Below are positions 23,506-31,593 of a DNA stretch of 32,906 nucleotides, piece by piece. The translations under genes and the position numbers were made by a program. Every line of letters begins with the position of its first letter. Within the stretch, counting starts at the first letter, position 1. Source of the DNA: Desulfobacterales bacterium (lineage in GTDB: Bacteria; Desulfobacterota; Desulfobacteria; Desulfobacterales; Desulfatibacillaceae); NCBI GenBank assembly GCA_020060085.1, contig JAGVAW010000094.1, positions 1 through 32,906 on the forward strand, given 5' to 3'. The notes under the pieces are model-generated. The model was not told the origin of the DNA. It did not search any database and saw only the letters and a list, made by a program, of their open reading frames with translations.

Positions 23506-25425
23506 ATGATTACCATCACTCTGCCAGATAAAAGTCAGCGCACCTTCGAGACCCCGCCCACGGGCCTGGATATTGCCAAAAGCATTTCAGAGGGCTTTGC
23601 AGCCACCTGCGTGGCCATGAAGGCAAACAGCCGCCTCAAGGATATTTCGGCCTCCATTGATGAGGACTCGGATGTGGTTTTTCTAACCACCCGCGATGAG
23701 GAGGCCCTTGAGATAATGCGCCACAGCGCGGCCCATGTAATGGCCCAGGCTGTGCTGGCGCTCTACCCCAAGGCAAAACTCACCATAGGCCCGGTCATTG
23801 AAGGCGGGTTTTACTACGATTTTGATATGCAGCCTCTCTCCGAGGACGACTTTGCCCGCATTGAAGATGAAATGAGGCGCATAGTTAATTTGAAACTGCC
23901 CATAACCCGGCAGGAGATGAGCAAGGAAAAAGCCCTTGCCCTGTATGCGGGTGAGCCATACAAGCGCGAGATAGTCGAGCAGCTTGAAGACAGCACCGTT
24001 TCCGTTTACGCACAGGAGGGCTTTTTCGACCTTTGCCGCGGACCCCATGTGCCCCATACGGGTTTTGTAAAGGCCTTCAAGCTCATGAAGGTTTCCGGGG
24101 CCTACTGGCGGGGCGATTCCAGCAAGGCCCAGCTCCAGCGCATTTACGGCACAGCCTTTTTTGACAAGAAGGAGCTTAAAAAATATCTGGATTTTCTTGA
24201 GGAGGCCAAGAAACGCGACCACAGAAAATGGGGCCAGCGGCTCGACCTTTTTTCCTTTCACGAGGAAGCGCCGGGTATGCCGTTTTTCCACGCCAACGGC
24301 ATGGCTGTGTGGAATGCGCTCCTGGATTACTGGCGCCATGAGCACCGGGCCGCAGGATATGTTGAGACCAAGACCCCCCTGCTGCTCCAGAAAAGCCTTT
24401 GGGTAAAATCCGGCCACTGGGAAAACTACCGGGAGAATATGTACACCTCTGTCATTGACGAGGTGGAATACGCCATCAAGCCCATGAACTGCCCCGGCGG
24501 AATGCTGCTCTATGCTTCGGGCCATCACTCCTACAAGGATCTTCCTTTAAGGAGCGCGGAAATAGGTTTTGTTCACCGCCACGAGCTTAGCGGGGTCCTT
24601 TCAGGCCTTTTCCGGGTTAGGGCCTTTCACCAGGATGATGCCCACATTTTCATGACCCCGGAGCAGATGGAAAGTGAAATCCTTGGAGTTCTCCATCTTG
24701 TGGAGCGCATTTACTCCACCTTCGGGCTTGGCTTTCATCTTGAGCTTTCCACCCGCCCGGAAAAGTCCATCGGCACGGACGCCCACTGGGAGCGGGCAAC
24801 AAAGGGCCTTACGGATGCCCTGGCCGCTTACGGCCATGACTATAAGATAAATGAAGGGGACGGCGCATTTTACGGCCCCAAAATAGATATCCACATAAAA
24901 GACGCCATAGGACGCACCTGGCAATGCGCCACCGTGCAGCTTGACATGAGCCTTCCGGAAAGATTCGACCTTTATTACATAGGGCCGGACAACGAAAAGC
25001 ACAGGCCCATAATGATTCACCGGGTCATTTACGGCTCTGTGGAGAGGTTTTTCGGCATACTTGTGGAGCATTTTGCAGGCCGTTTTCCCCTTTGGATGGC
25101 TCCTGTCCAGGCATCCGTGCTTGCCATGAACGACTCAATTGTGCCTTATGCGGCAAAGGTTCGCGACCGTCTTGCCCAACAGGGCCTGCGGGCAGAGCTT
25201 GACGACCGGGCAGAGAGCATCAACAAAAAGGTTCGGGACGCCCAGTTGAAGGCCGTGCCTCTTATGCTGACCATCGGCGAAAAGGAAAAGGAGAATAATA
25301 CCCTTGCCCTTCGCACCCTGGACGGCAAGGTGCGCTACAACATGAATTGGGACAGCTTTATGGACAAGGTGCTTGCCCACATTGCCAAAAGGGGCATTGA
25401 GCCGGACCCGTTTGGGGAGGAATAA
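23506..25425 (+). CDS. thrS: threonyl-tRNA synthetase
   Basis: The 639-residue protein shows the ThrRS plan: TGS domain (ITITLPDKSQRTFETPPTGLDIAKSI), second additional editing domain (HSAAHVMAQAVLALYP), class II catalytic core with zinc ligands in MNCPGGMLLYASG, FHQDDAHIF and MIHRVIYGS, and the C-terminal anticodon-binding domain (PLWMAPVQASVLAMND). It charges tRNA-Thr. The length is as expected. It is the first gene of a block that includes infC, rpmI, rplT, pheS and pheT, an arrangement common in bacteria. Confidence 0.98.
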   Translation: MITITLPDKSQRTFETPPTGLDIAKSISEGFAATCVAMKANSRLKDISASIDEDSDVVFLTTRDEEALEIMRHSAAHVMAQAVLALYPKAKLTIGPVIEGGFYYDFDMQPLSEDDFARIEDEMRRIVNLKLPITRQEMSKEKALALYAGEPYKREIVEQLEDSTVSVYAQEGFFDLCRGPHVPHTGFVKAFKLMKVSGAYWRGDSSKAQLQRIYGTAFFDKKELKKYLDFLEEAKKRDHRKWGQRLDLFSFHEEAPGMPFFHANGMAVWNALLDYWRHEHRAAGYVETKTPLLLQKSLWVKSGHWENYRENMYTSVIDEVEYAIKPMNCPGGMLLYASGHHSYKDLPLRSAEIGFVHRHELSGVLSGLFRVRAFHQDDAHIFMTPEQMESEILGVLHLVERIYSTFGLGFHLELSTRPEKSIGTDAHWERATKGLTDALAAYGHDYKINEGDGAFYGPKIDIHIKDAIGRTWQCATVQLDMSLPERFDLYYIGPDNEKHRPIMIHRVIYGSVERFFGILVEHFAGRFPLWMAPVQASVLAMNDSIVPYAAKVRDRLAQQGLRAELDDRAESINKKVRDAQLKAVPLMLTIGEKEKENNTLALRTLDGKVRYNMNWDSFMDKVLAHIAKRGIEPDPFGEE

Positions 25426-25746
25426 GGTTTTTTCGGACGGGGCAGGAGACCCCATGCCCAAACAGAGTTGAGGGGCCGTATTTCCCTTAAAATGAATAAA
25501 AAATGGCAAAAAAAGCGCTTTTGTCCTGTTTTGCCTTGAAATGGTCTTTTGTCTGTTGTATTAAGGGCGGTGTTTTTTTATCCGGATGGGGCTGAATGCT
25601 TTTTACCGGCCATAGAGGCCGGAAGCAAAAGCCCTTGTCCCATATTGCGGAAAGCGCGAATTGGCCGCGCGCCGTGCTTCTTTTCAGCCGAAGGCTCAAA
25701 GCTTGCGGCGGATAGGATACAAGCCTTGACAACAGGAGGTGAGTCG
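25426..25746 (+). other. thrS-infC intergenic leader
   Basis: These 321 bases carry no convincing gene. A perfect hairpin CCGGCC-ATAGA-GGCCGG (25606-25622) and an AT-rich stretch near 25490-25575 are present. It may hold an infC promoter or leader structure; none can be named from sequence. Confidence 0.4.
25734..25742 (+). promoter_or_regulatory. strong Shine-Dalgarno sequence that decides the infC start
   Basis: AGGAGGTGA matches the 16S anti-SD at nine consecutive bases. The codon at normal distance is ATA (25747-25749); no ATG, GTG or TTG lies in frame at a usable distance downstream. It thus points to a non-canonical initiation codon. Confidence 0.8.
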
Positions 25747-26253
25747 ATAGACAAGCGGGTCGGGATCAACAGGAACATCAAAGCAAAGGAAGTACGCCTA
25801 ATTGATGCGATTGGCGGCCAGTTGGGGGTAATGCCCCTGCATCAGGCGCTGGCAATTGCCGAAGCGGCAGGTCTGGATCTGGTTGAAGTTTCGCCCACGG
25901 CAAAGCCGCCGGTCTGCAAGATAATGGACTACGGCAAGTTCAAGTATCAGCAGACCAAAAAGCAGCAGGAGGCAAAGAAAAAGACCTCGACAGTTTCCAT
26001 AAAGGAAATCAAGGTGCGGCCCAAAACCGGGGATCACGATCTCATGACCAAGGTTGGCCACATAAAAAGGTTTCTGGAAGGCCGCGACAAGGTTAAGGTT
26101 ACTGTGCTTTTCAGGGGCAGGGAAATAGCCTTTGCCGACAGAGGCCGCACAATGCTGGAAAAGGTCAAGGACGCCACCCAGGAGTTTGCCGTGGTTGAGC
26201 AGATGCCCAAGTTCGAGGGCCGGACAATGGTGATGATTCTTGCGCCCAAGTGA
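25747..26253 (+). CDS. infC: translation initiation factor IF-3, probable AUA start
   Basis: The sequence from DKRVGINRNIKAKEVRLID to MVMILAPK is IF-3, with the family hallmarks LVEVSPTAKPPVCKIMDYGKFKYQQ and IKEIKVRPKTGDHDLMTKVGHIKRFLEGRDKVKVTVLFRGRE. IF-3 binds the 30S subunit and checks start codons. The only in-frame ATG is deep inside the conserved domain (VMPLHQ), so initiation must use another codon. AGGAGGTGA lies seven bases before ATA 25747, giving 168 residues. A TTG at 25726 overlaps this region but has no SD. E. coli infC starts at AUU and represses itself because IF-3 rejects such codons; AUA here would allow the same control (inference). Confidence 0.93.
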   Translation: MDKRVGINRNIKAKEVRLIDAIGGQLGVMPLHQALAIAEAAGLDLVEVSPTAKPPVCKIMDYGKFKYQQTKKQQEAKKKTSTVSIKEIKVRPKTGDHDLMTKVGHIKRFLEGRDKVKVTVLFRGREIAFADRGRTMLEKVKDATQEFAVVEQMPKFEGRTMVMILAPK

Positions 26254-26424
26254 GTATCCGCATTTTGTGGGCTTAATGCGCTTAAAATAAGCAGCCTAAT
26301 AGGCCGTTCTTTGCCTGTTGGCTTTTTTTGCCCGTCAATTTGGCTTTAATTGACGGGAATTTGTTTTGCGAATCAATATTTGTTACAAAGGCTCGTCAGG
26401 CCTTTGGCCTTGGAGGCAAAACCC

Positions 26425-26622
26425 ATGCCGAAAATGAAAACAAACCGGAGCGCAGCAAAGCGCTTCAAGGCAACTGCAAGCGGGCGGGTGATTTTTCACA
26501 AGTCATGCGCAGGCCACATCCTTGCCAAAAAAACCCGGAAGCGCAAAAGACGGCTCCGCAAGACCCATTATGTGGACCCAACCAATATGGCTGGTTTGAG
26601 GCGTCTGTTGCCCTATATGTAA
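26425..26622 (+). CDS. rpmI: 50S ribosomal protein L35
   Basis: The start is the ATG after TGGAGG (8-base spacer), giving 65 residues beginning MPKMKTNRSAAKRFKATASGR, the invariant opening of L35, and ending GLRRLLPYM. The protein is short and basic as expected. It sits between infC and rplT in the usual order. Some 170 bases separate it from infC, with no recognisable element apart from an imperfect AT-rich stretch. Confidence 0.97.
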   Translation: MPKMKTNRSAAKRFKATASGRVIFHKSCAGHILAKKTRKRKRRLRKTHYVDPTNMAGLRRLLPYM

Positions 26623-26657
26623 AAGAAAGAGCCTGCTCTTTTTAAGGAGAATGCACC

Positions 26658-27008
26658 ATGCGTGTAAAACGAGGATTCAAGGCCCGGCACCGCCGTAAAA
26701 AGGTGCTCAAGCTGGCCCGCGGTTTCAGAGGAGGCCACAGCAAGCTGTTCCGCACGGCTGCCGACACACTGGACAGGGCTCTTGCCTATGCCTATAGGGA
26801 CCGGCGGGTCCGCAAGCGCGAAATGCGCAGCCTGTGGATTGTGCGCGTCAATGCCGCTGCACGGGACAATGACATTTCCTACAGCAAGCTCATAGGCGGC
26901 CTCAAGAAGGCTGGCGTGGAGCTGGACCGCAAGGTGCTGGCGGAACTGGCCGTTTCCGATCCCAAGGCTTTTTCCCAGGTGGCCCGGTTGGCTGCTGCCA
27001 ACGCATAA
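26658..27008 (+). CDS. rplT: 50S ribosomal protein L20
   Basis: The 116 residues are L20: [34 protein letters not shown] at the N-terminus and [28 protein letters not shown] at the C-terminus. L20 helps assemble the large subunit and in several bacteria represses its own operon; no obvious leader mimic was identified. AAGGAG precedes the ATG. It is followed by a terminator-like hairpin before pheS. Confidence 0.98.
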   Translation: MRVKRGFKARHRRKKVLKLARGFRGGHSKLFRTAADTLDRALAYAYRDRRVRKREMRSLWIVRVNAAARDNDISYSKLIGGLKKAGVELDRKVLAELAVSDPKAFSQVARLAAANA

Positions 27009-27015
27009 ACTACAA

Positions 27016-27068
27016 GGCCCAAGGCGGATTGCTCCGGTAATTAAATCGGGCCTGTCTTGGGCTTTTTG
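27016..27068 (+). terminator. terminator or attenuator between rplT and pheS
   Basis: GCCCAAG (27017-27023) is a perfect 7-base complement of CTTGGGC (27056-27062) and a TTTTT run follows. An alternative pairing, GGCCC (27016-27020) with GGGCC (27048-27052), uses the same left arm. The competing pairs could act as an attenuator for pheST. No leader peptide with Phe codons is visible. Confidence 0.6.
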
Positions 27069-27088
27069 CTTTTTGGGGCTCGCAAAAC

Positions 27089-28090
27089 TTGGATATTGAT
27101 AAGCTGAAAAGCGATGCTTCCGGTCAGATAGGCGCTGCCAAAGACCTTGACGAGCTTAATCAGGCTGCGGTCAAGTGGCTTGGCCGCAAGGGCGCTTTAA
27201 GTGAGTTCATGCGCCGCATACCGGAGCTTGAGCCAGATTTGCGGCGGGAGGCGGGCCAGAAGCTCAACGCCCTTAAAAAAGAGCTTGAGGCCTTGCTGGA
27301 AGAGGCTCGCGAGCGCATTTCCGGCAGCGCCCAGGCCCGTGACGAAGGCCTGGACATAAGCCTGCCGGGGCGTCCGGTGGCTGCCGGGTCCATCCATCCC
27401 ATAAACCAGGTCATGGAAGAGATCTGCGATATTTTTGTGCAGATGGGCTTTGATGTGGTTGAAGGGCCGGAGGTGGAGCTGGACTGGTACAACTTCGAGG
27501 CCTTGAACTTTCCGCCGGATCACCCTGCCCGCGATATGCAGGACACCTTTTTTATTTCCGGCGATGTGGTTCTTCGGACTCACACTTCCAGCCTCCAGAT
27601 ACGCACAATGGAGAATACGCCCCCGCCGGTTAAGGTCATTGCTCCGGGCAAGGTCTATCGCTGCGATTCGGATGTCACCCACACGCCCATGTTCCACCAG
27701 GTGGAGGGCCTGCTTGTGGGGGACGGCATCAGCTTTGCCGATTTAAAAGGAGCCCTCACCCTTTTTGTGCAGAAGATGTACGGCCCCAACACGCCCATTC
27801 GTTTGCGGCCCAGCTTTTTCCCCTTCACCGAGCCTTCGGCGGAGGTGGACATAGGCTGTGTCATCTGCCGTGGCAGCGGCTGCCGCGTGTGTTCGGGCAC
27901 CGGCTGGCTGGAGGTTTTGGGTTCAGGCATGGTTCATCCCAATGTTTTTAAAAATGTGGGCTACGATTCTTCACTCATCACAGGTTTTGCCTTTGGCCTT
28001 GGGGTGGAGCGCATTGCCATGCTCAAGTACGGGGTGGATGACCTGCGGCGCTTTTTTGAAAATGACCTGCGTTTTCTTTCCCAGTTTTAA
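27089..28090 (+). CDS. pheS: phenylalanyl-tRNA synthetase alpha subunit
   Basis: The 333-residue protein has the N-terminal coiled coil (LKSDASGQIGAAKDLDELNQAAVKWLGRKGALSEFMRR) and the class II core: PGRPVAAGSIHPINQVMEEI, NFPPDHPARDMQDTFFI, motif 2 KVYRCDSDVTHTPMFHQVEGLLV and motif 3 FGLGVERIAMLKYG. A small cysteine insertion, CVICRGSGCRVC, is present; similar inserts occur in other bacterial PheS. It joins Phe to tRNA-Phe with PheT as an alpha2-beta2 complex. The start is TTG with a weak GGGG upstream. Confidence 0.97.
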   Translation: MDIDKLKSDASGQIGAAKDLDELNQAAVKWLGRKGALSEFMRRIPELEPDLRREAGQKLNALKKELEALLEEARERISGSAQARDEGLDISLPGRPVAAGSIHPINQVMEEICDIFVQMGFDVVEGPEVELDWYNFEALNFPPDHPARDMQDTFFISGDVVLRTHTSSLQIRTMENTPPPVKVIAPGKVYRCDSDVTHTPMFHQVEGLLVGDGISFADLKGALTLFVQKMYGPNTPIRLRPSFFPFTEPSAEVDIGCVICRGSGCRVCSGTGWLEVLGSGMVHPNVFKNVGYDSSLITGFAFGLGVERIAMLKYGVDDLRRFFENDLRFLSQF

Positions 28091-28138
28091 CAGTTTTTTC
28101 CAAAAGCCGGATTTTTGCCCGGCTGCCAGAGTGTTGTC

Positions 28139-30550
28139 ATGATTGTCAGTATAAACTGGCTGCGCCAATTCGTTGAAATAAACCTTGCACCCAGGGAGCT
28201 TGCCCATCGCCTTACAATGGCAGGCCTTGAAGTGGAAGGGGTTTCGGACCGCTATGCCTGGCTGGACAGCGTCAAGGCAGCGCGCGTGCTCTCTGTTGCC
28301 CCCCACCCGGCAGGCGAAAACCTCACAATCTGCACCCTGGATATGGGCAGCGGCCAGCCCTGCACAGTTGTCTGCGGCGCGCCCAATGTGAGGCAGGGAA
28401 TGCTTTCCGCCCTTGCCCTTCCCGGAACCGTGCTGCCCGGCGGGCGCACGGTGGCCCAAAGCGCCATAAGGGGTGTGGAGTCTTTTGGTATGCTCTGCTC
28501 TGCTGCGGAGCTTGGCACAGGCCCGGACAAATCCGGAATTGTAGAGCTTGAAAAAGGCGCGCCCGGCGAAAAAATCGCCCACCTGCTCAATCTGGCAGAC
28601 ACGGTGTTTGAGATCGGCGTGACCCCCAACCGGCCAGACTGCCTTTCTTTTCTGGGTGTTGCCCGCGAGGCTGCCGCTGTTTGCGGCACAAGGCTTGTCC
28701 GTCCTCAAATAATTCTGCCAAAGGGCGAAGGCACCATCGAAGAAATCACCTCTGTTGCCATTGAAGCCCCGGAGCACTGCCCCCGCTATGTGGCGCGCGT
28801 GATCCGCAATATCACAGTCGGCCCAAGCCCCTTCTGGCTTCAGGATCACCTTCTTTCTGTTGGACTGAGGCCCATAAACAACATTGTTGATGTAACAAAC
28901 TTTGTGATGATGGAAACCGGCCAGCCCCTTCATGCCTTTGATTTTGATTTGCTCGAAGAGGGCCGTATTGTTGTCCGCACTGCCCAAGAGGGGGAAAAAT
29001 TCACCACCCTGGACGGCAAGGAGAAAATCCTCTCCAGCAGCAACCTTATGATCTGCGATGGCAAAAAGCCTGTTGCACTGGCCGGGGTCATGGGCGGCGA
29101 AAATTCGGAGATAAACCCCAACACAAAAACCGTGCTTATTGAAAGCGCCTGCTTTTCGCCCATGAGTATCCGCAAAACCGCCAAGAGCCTTGGCTACCAC
29201 ACGGATGCCTCCCACCGCTTCGAGCGCGGGGTGGACCCAACCGGCTGCTCGGCTGCTGCTGCAAGGGCTGCCCAGCTCATGCTGGAAGTTGCAGGCGGAG
29301 TTCTGGTGGAAGGCGAAATTGACGCAAACCCGGTTCCCTGGGAGCCAAAGGAGGTTTGCCTTTCCGTCAAGCGGGCAAACGCTGTTTTAGGCACAGACCT
29401 TTCCTGCGGGCAGATGCAGGGCCTGCTTGCTTCTGTTGAGCTTGAAACAAAAACCTTGGATTCTGACACCCTTTCCGTTACCCCGCCGGGCTTTAGGGTG
29501 GATATATCTATCCCCGAAGACCTTGTGGAGGAAATAGCCCGGCTGTTCGGCTACGACAACATTCCGGTCACAGCCCCAAAACTGCCAATGGAGGTTCCGC
29601 CTCCGCGCCCGGCCATGAGCTTTCGCAAAAAGCTCCGTAACATTATGGTGAACCTGGGCTTTTTCGAGGCTGTCAATTACAGCTTTGTGGCCGCAGATAC
29701 CCCGGCACGCCTTGGCCTGTCCGAAGACGACCCCAGGCAGGCAACCCTTGCAGTTGCAAACCCCCTTTCCGAGGATCAGGCGGTCATGCGCACTTCCCTC
29801 TTGCCTGGGCTTCTTGCTGCCACAGGCAGGAATGTTAACCTGCAAAACCGCTCCGTGCGCCTTTTTGAACTGGGCAAGGTCTTTTTTGCCAGGGCCAATG
29901 AGCCCCTGCCATCAGAGCAATTCATGCTTGCAGCAATTTTGAGCGGAGAGCGAAACCCTCTCTCCTGGCACGAAAAGGCTGCCCCATGCGATTTTTACGA
30001 CATCAAGGGCGCGGCCCAGGCTCTTTTTGAAGCCCTCAAAATAAAGGCCGTGGATTTTGTCAGACCCGCTCCCGGCCAGGCAGATACCCTGCTTCCCGGC
30101 CATTGCGCGGCAATGATCTGCCAGAATAAGCTCCTGGGGATTTTGGGCCAGATCCGGCCCGAAGTCTGCACCAATTTCGACCTCAAACAAAGGGCCTTTC
30201 TGCTGGAAATGGATGTGGAAGCCCTGCGCGCTGTCACTCCCGATACAGTGGCCTTCTCCCCCCCGCCGCGCTATCCCTTTGTGCTGCGGGACATAACCCT
30301 TGTTCTGGATAAAGCCGTGCCGTCAGCAGAAATCCTTGAAAAAGTGCGGCAAATGAAGCACCCCTGGGTTGAATCTGTGTGGGTTTTTGATGTATATGAA
30401 GGAAAGCCCATTGAAAAAGGCAAAAAAAGCCTGTCCTTCCGCATAACCTACCGGGCGGACGACAAAACACTCACGGACGGGGAGGTCAACACCCTCCACG
30501 ACAATATCGGCAAAACGCTTTTGAATGCCTTTGACGCAACGCTCCCATAA
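28139..30550 (+). CDS. pheT: phenylalanyl-tRNA synthetase beta subunit
   Basis: I take the ATG at 28139 (MIVSINWLRQFVEI), typical of PheT, rather than the TTG eight codons upstream; this gives 803 residues. Domains in order: N-terminal segment, tRNA-binding EMAP-like domain (KAARVLSVAPHPAGENLTICTLDMG), B3/B4 editing region (PRYVARVIRNITVGPSPFWLQDHLLSVGLRPINNIVDVTNFVMMETGQPLHAFD), B5, the catalytic-like core with LFGYDNIPVTAPKLPMEVP, and the ferredoxin-fold anticodon-binding domain at the end (PPPRYPFVLRDITLVLDK, then FRITYRADDKTLTDGEVN). The gap to pheS is 48 bases. No strong SD is visible. Confidence 0.97.
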   Translation: MIVSINWLRQFVEINLAPRELAHRLTMAGLEVEGVSDRYAWLDSVKAARVLSVAPHPAGENLTICTLDMGSGQPCTVVCGAPNVRQGMLSALALPGTVLPGGRTVAQSAIRGVESFGMLCSAAELGTGPDKSGIVELEKGAPGEKIAHLLNLADTVFEIGVTPNRPDCLSFLGVAREAAAVCGTRLVRPQIILPKGEGTIEEITSVAIEAPEHCPRYVARVIRNITVGPSPFWLQDHLLSVGLRPINNIVDVTNFVMMETGQPLHAFDFDLLEEGRIVVRTAQEGEKFTTLDGKEKILSSSNLMICDGKKPVALAGVMGGENSEINPNTKTVLIESACFSPMSIRKTAKSLGYHTDASHRFERGVDPTGCSAAAARAAQLMLEVAGGVLVEGEIDANPVPWEPKEVCLSVKRANAVLGTDLSCGQMQGLLASVELETKTLDSDTLSVTPPGFRVDISIPEDLVEEIARLFGYDNIPVTAPKLPMEVPPPRPAMSFRKKLRNIMVNLGFFEAVNYSFVAADTPARLGLSEDDPRQATLAVANPLSEDQAVMRTSLLPGLLAATGRNVNLQNRSVRLFELGKVFFARANEPLPSEQFMLAAILSGERNPLSWHEKAAPCDFYDIKGAAQALFEALKIKAVDFVRPAPGQADTLLPGHCAAMICQNKLLGILGQIRPEVCTNFDLKQRAFLLEMDVEALRAVTPDTVAFSPPPRYPFVLRDITLVLDKAVPSAEILEKVRQMKHPWVESVWVFDVYEGKPIEKGKKSLSFRITYRADDKTLTDGEVNTLHDNIGKTLLNAFDATLP

Positions 30551-30597
30551 CGCTTGGGAAATTGCGGAAACAAAAAAGATAAACTGAAAGTAATATA

Positions 30598-30641
30598 GTT
30601 GGGGGAGGGGGATTTTTTGAAAAAGATCCCCCTCCCCCAAC
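30598..30641. repeat. perfect 16-bp stem-loop after pheT
   Basis: GTTGGGGGAGGGGGAT (30598-30613) and ATCCCCCTCCCCCAAC (30626-30641) are perfect complements around a 12-base loop TTTTTGAAAAAG. A C-rich flank and AAAAACTTTTAG follow. It probably ends the pheT transcript; reverse-complemented, flank and arms resemble the next stem-loop. Confidence 0.75.
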
Positions 30642-30837
30642 CCCACCCCCAAAAACTTTTAGGTAATTATAACAGGTTATTATATGGCATAAGGGTAGTT
30701 ATTGCAAGCCTGTGGGCAATTGGCTTCAGATTAAAGGAAAGTTTTGATGTGTTTGAAAGCACTTTACTTTAATGGCAAGCATCTGCCTGATTGATTTGTA
30801 TAATAACCCTAAAATACTTTAAGTTTTTTGAAGGGGG

Positions 30838-30875
30838 TGTGGGGAAATCGTTTTTCCAAAAACGATTTCCCCACA
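30838..30875. repeat. near-perfect 18-bp stem-loop upstream of the MerR-like gene
   Basis: TGTGGGGAAATCGTTTTT and AAAAACGATTTCCCCACA are exact complements with only CC between them. The left flank, AAGTTTTTTGAAGGGGG, resembles the reverse-complement flank of the stem-loop after pheT. Probably a terminator-like or repeat element. Confidence 0.7.
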
Positions 30876-30946
30876 AAAAAGCAGTCTTTTCAATGGGTTT
30901 GTCTGAAATTTTTTTGGCCGCAGCAAAAAGCACAGGAGGGCAGCCG

Positions 30947-31291
30947 ATGGGGGGGCCGATCCTGGAACTATCCCCTGACAAGCGATTTTTCAAAATCGGC
31001 GAGGCTGCAAAAATCGCCGGCATAAAGCCCTATGTTCTGCGCTTCTGGGAGGGCGAATTCAAGGAGATCCGCCCCCACCGCAGCCTTTCAGGCCAGCGGG
31101 TTTACAGCCGGGAGGATGTTGATCTCATCCTGAAAATAAAAGAGCTTCTCTACGAGCAGAAGTTCACCATCCCCGGAGCCAAGGCCTTTCTTAAAGAGGA
31201 AAAGCTCTTGAATCAGACCGGGCAGCAGCCCCCCTTAACGCTTGCCCAGGTCCGCAGGGAGCTTGAGCTTATTCTGGAGATGTTGAAATAG
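30947..31291 (+). CDS. MerR-family HTH regulator
   Basis: The ATG at 30947 follows AGGAGG with 7 bases; it yields 114 residues and removes the ORF-track N-terminal extension, which crosses a stem-loop. A MerR-type winged helix is clear: FFKIGEAAKIAGIKPYVLRFWEGEFKEIRPHRSLSGQRVYSREDVDLILKIKELLYEQKFTIPGAKAFLKEE. The C-terminal part is a short helix (QVRRELELILEMLK) for dimerisation, with no effector domain or Cys/His metal ligands, so it is a small one-domain form often found next to pheT or ihfA in deltaproteobacteria. Its target is unknown. Confidence 0.9.
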   Translation: MGGPILELSPDKRFFKIGEAAKIAGIKPYVLRFWEGEFKEIRPHRSLSGQRVYSREDVDLILKIKELLYEQKFTIPGAKAFLKEEKLLNQTGQQPPLTLAQVRRELELILEMLK

Positions 31292-31367
31292 CAAAAAGAA
31301 GGCAGCCTCTTAAGCTTTGCTTGTCTGGCCGGTATAAATTTTTTGAACAAATTGTTTTGCCAATATC

Positions 31368-31386
31368 AAAGCAGCCTGCTTTTTTT
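31368..31386 (+). terminator. intrinsic terminator after the MerR-like gene
   Basis: AAAGCA (31368-31373) pairs with TGCTTT (31377-31382) around GCC and a T run continues. The stem is short but well placed. Confidence 0.5.
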
Positions 31387-31423
31387 AAGCAAGTCTGCTT
31401 TTAATTTTTTCCTTTTCCTTTTC

Positions 31424-31450
31424 TTGACTTATGGGGCAAAAGGATAGTAT
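31424..31450 (+). promoter_or_regulatory. candidate promoter for the repeat-protein gene
   Basis: TTGACT and TAGTAT lie 15 bases apart, shorter than ideal, about 140 bases upstream of the start codon. This would leave a long 5' leader. Confidence 0.3.
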
Positions 31451-31593
31451 GAACAGCGCCACAAGTGTCAATTCGGCGCTTTTTTACCATGTTGGGCAAA
31501 GCGTTTTAACGATGCTCCGGCGTAAGCTTTTCCGGCTTCCCGGAGCCAGAGGATTTTTGGCATTCAACAACAAACTTGGAGGAGGAGGAAAAG

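Larger units (their letters stand above)
30551..30946. other. intergenic region between pheT and the MerR-like gene
   Basis: The 396 bases hold two long stem-loops (listed separately), a perfect TATAAT at 30799-30804 without a good -35, and a tandem pair of similar AT-rich 10-mers (GGTAATTATA and GGTTATTATA) near 30661-30685. The ORF-track extension of the MerR gene into this stretch crosses the second stem-loop and is not believed. Confidence 0.5.
31292..31593 (+). other. long structured leader region before the repeat-protein gene
   Basis: These 302 bases contain the MerR terminator, a weak promoter candidate and a leader with a hairpin, GCTCCGG with CCGGAGC enclosing CCGG repeats (about 31513-31545). 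The region was checked for tRNA and for a c-di-GMP-I aptamer and neither was convincing. Confidence 0.45.

Noticed and set aside
23683-24528. 281-codon minus-strand ORF opposite thrS
   Set aside because: Shadow of threonyl-tRNA synthetase.
27971-29215. 414-codon minus-strand ORF opposite pheS/pheT
   Set aside because: It is a shadow of the pheS 3' end and pheT; the plus-strand translation is unmistakable PheT and the minus product resembles no protein.
30791-30946. N-terminal extension of the MerR-like protein
   Set aside because: The extension crosses a perfect stem-loop and lacks an SD, whereas the ATG at 30947 has AGGAGG.
31292-31430. tRNA gene after the MerR-like gene, a position where one is sometimes found
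   Set aside because: No T-arm consensus or acceptor pairing could be found.
31451-31593. c-di-GMP-I riboswitch in the leader of the repeat-protein gene
   Set aside because: GGGCAAAGC and CCGG hairpins recall the motif, but the conserved core and the second stem with receptor are not in place.
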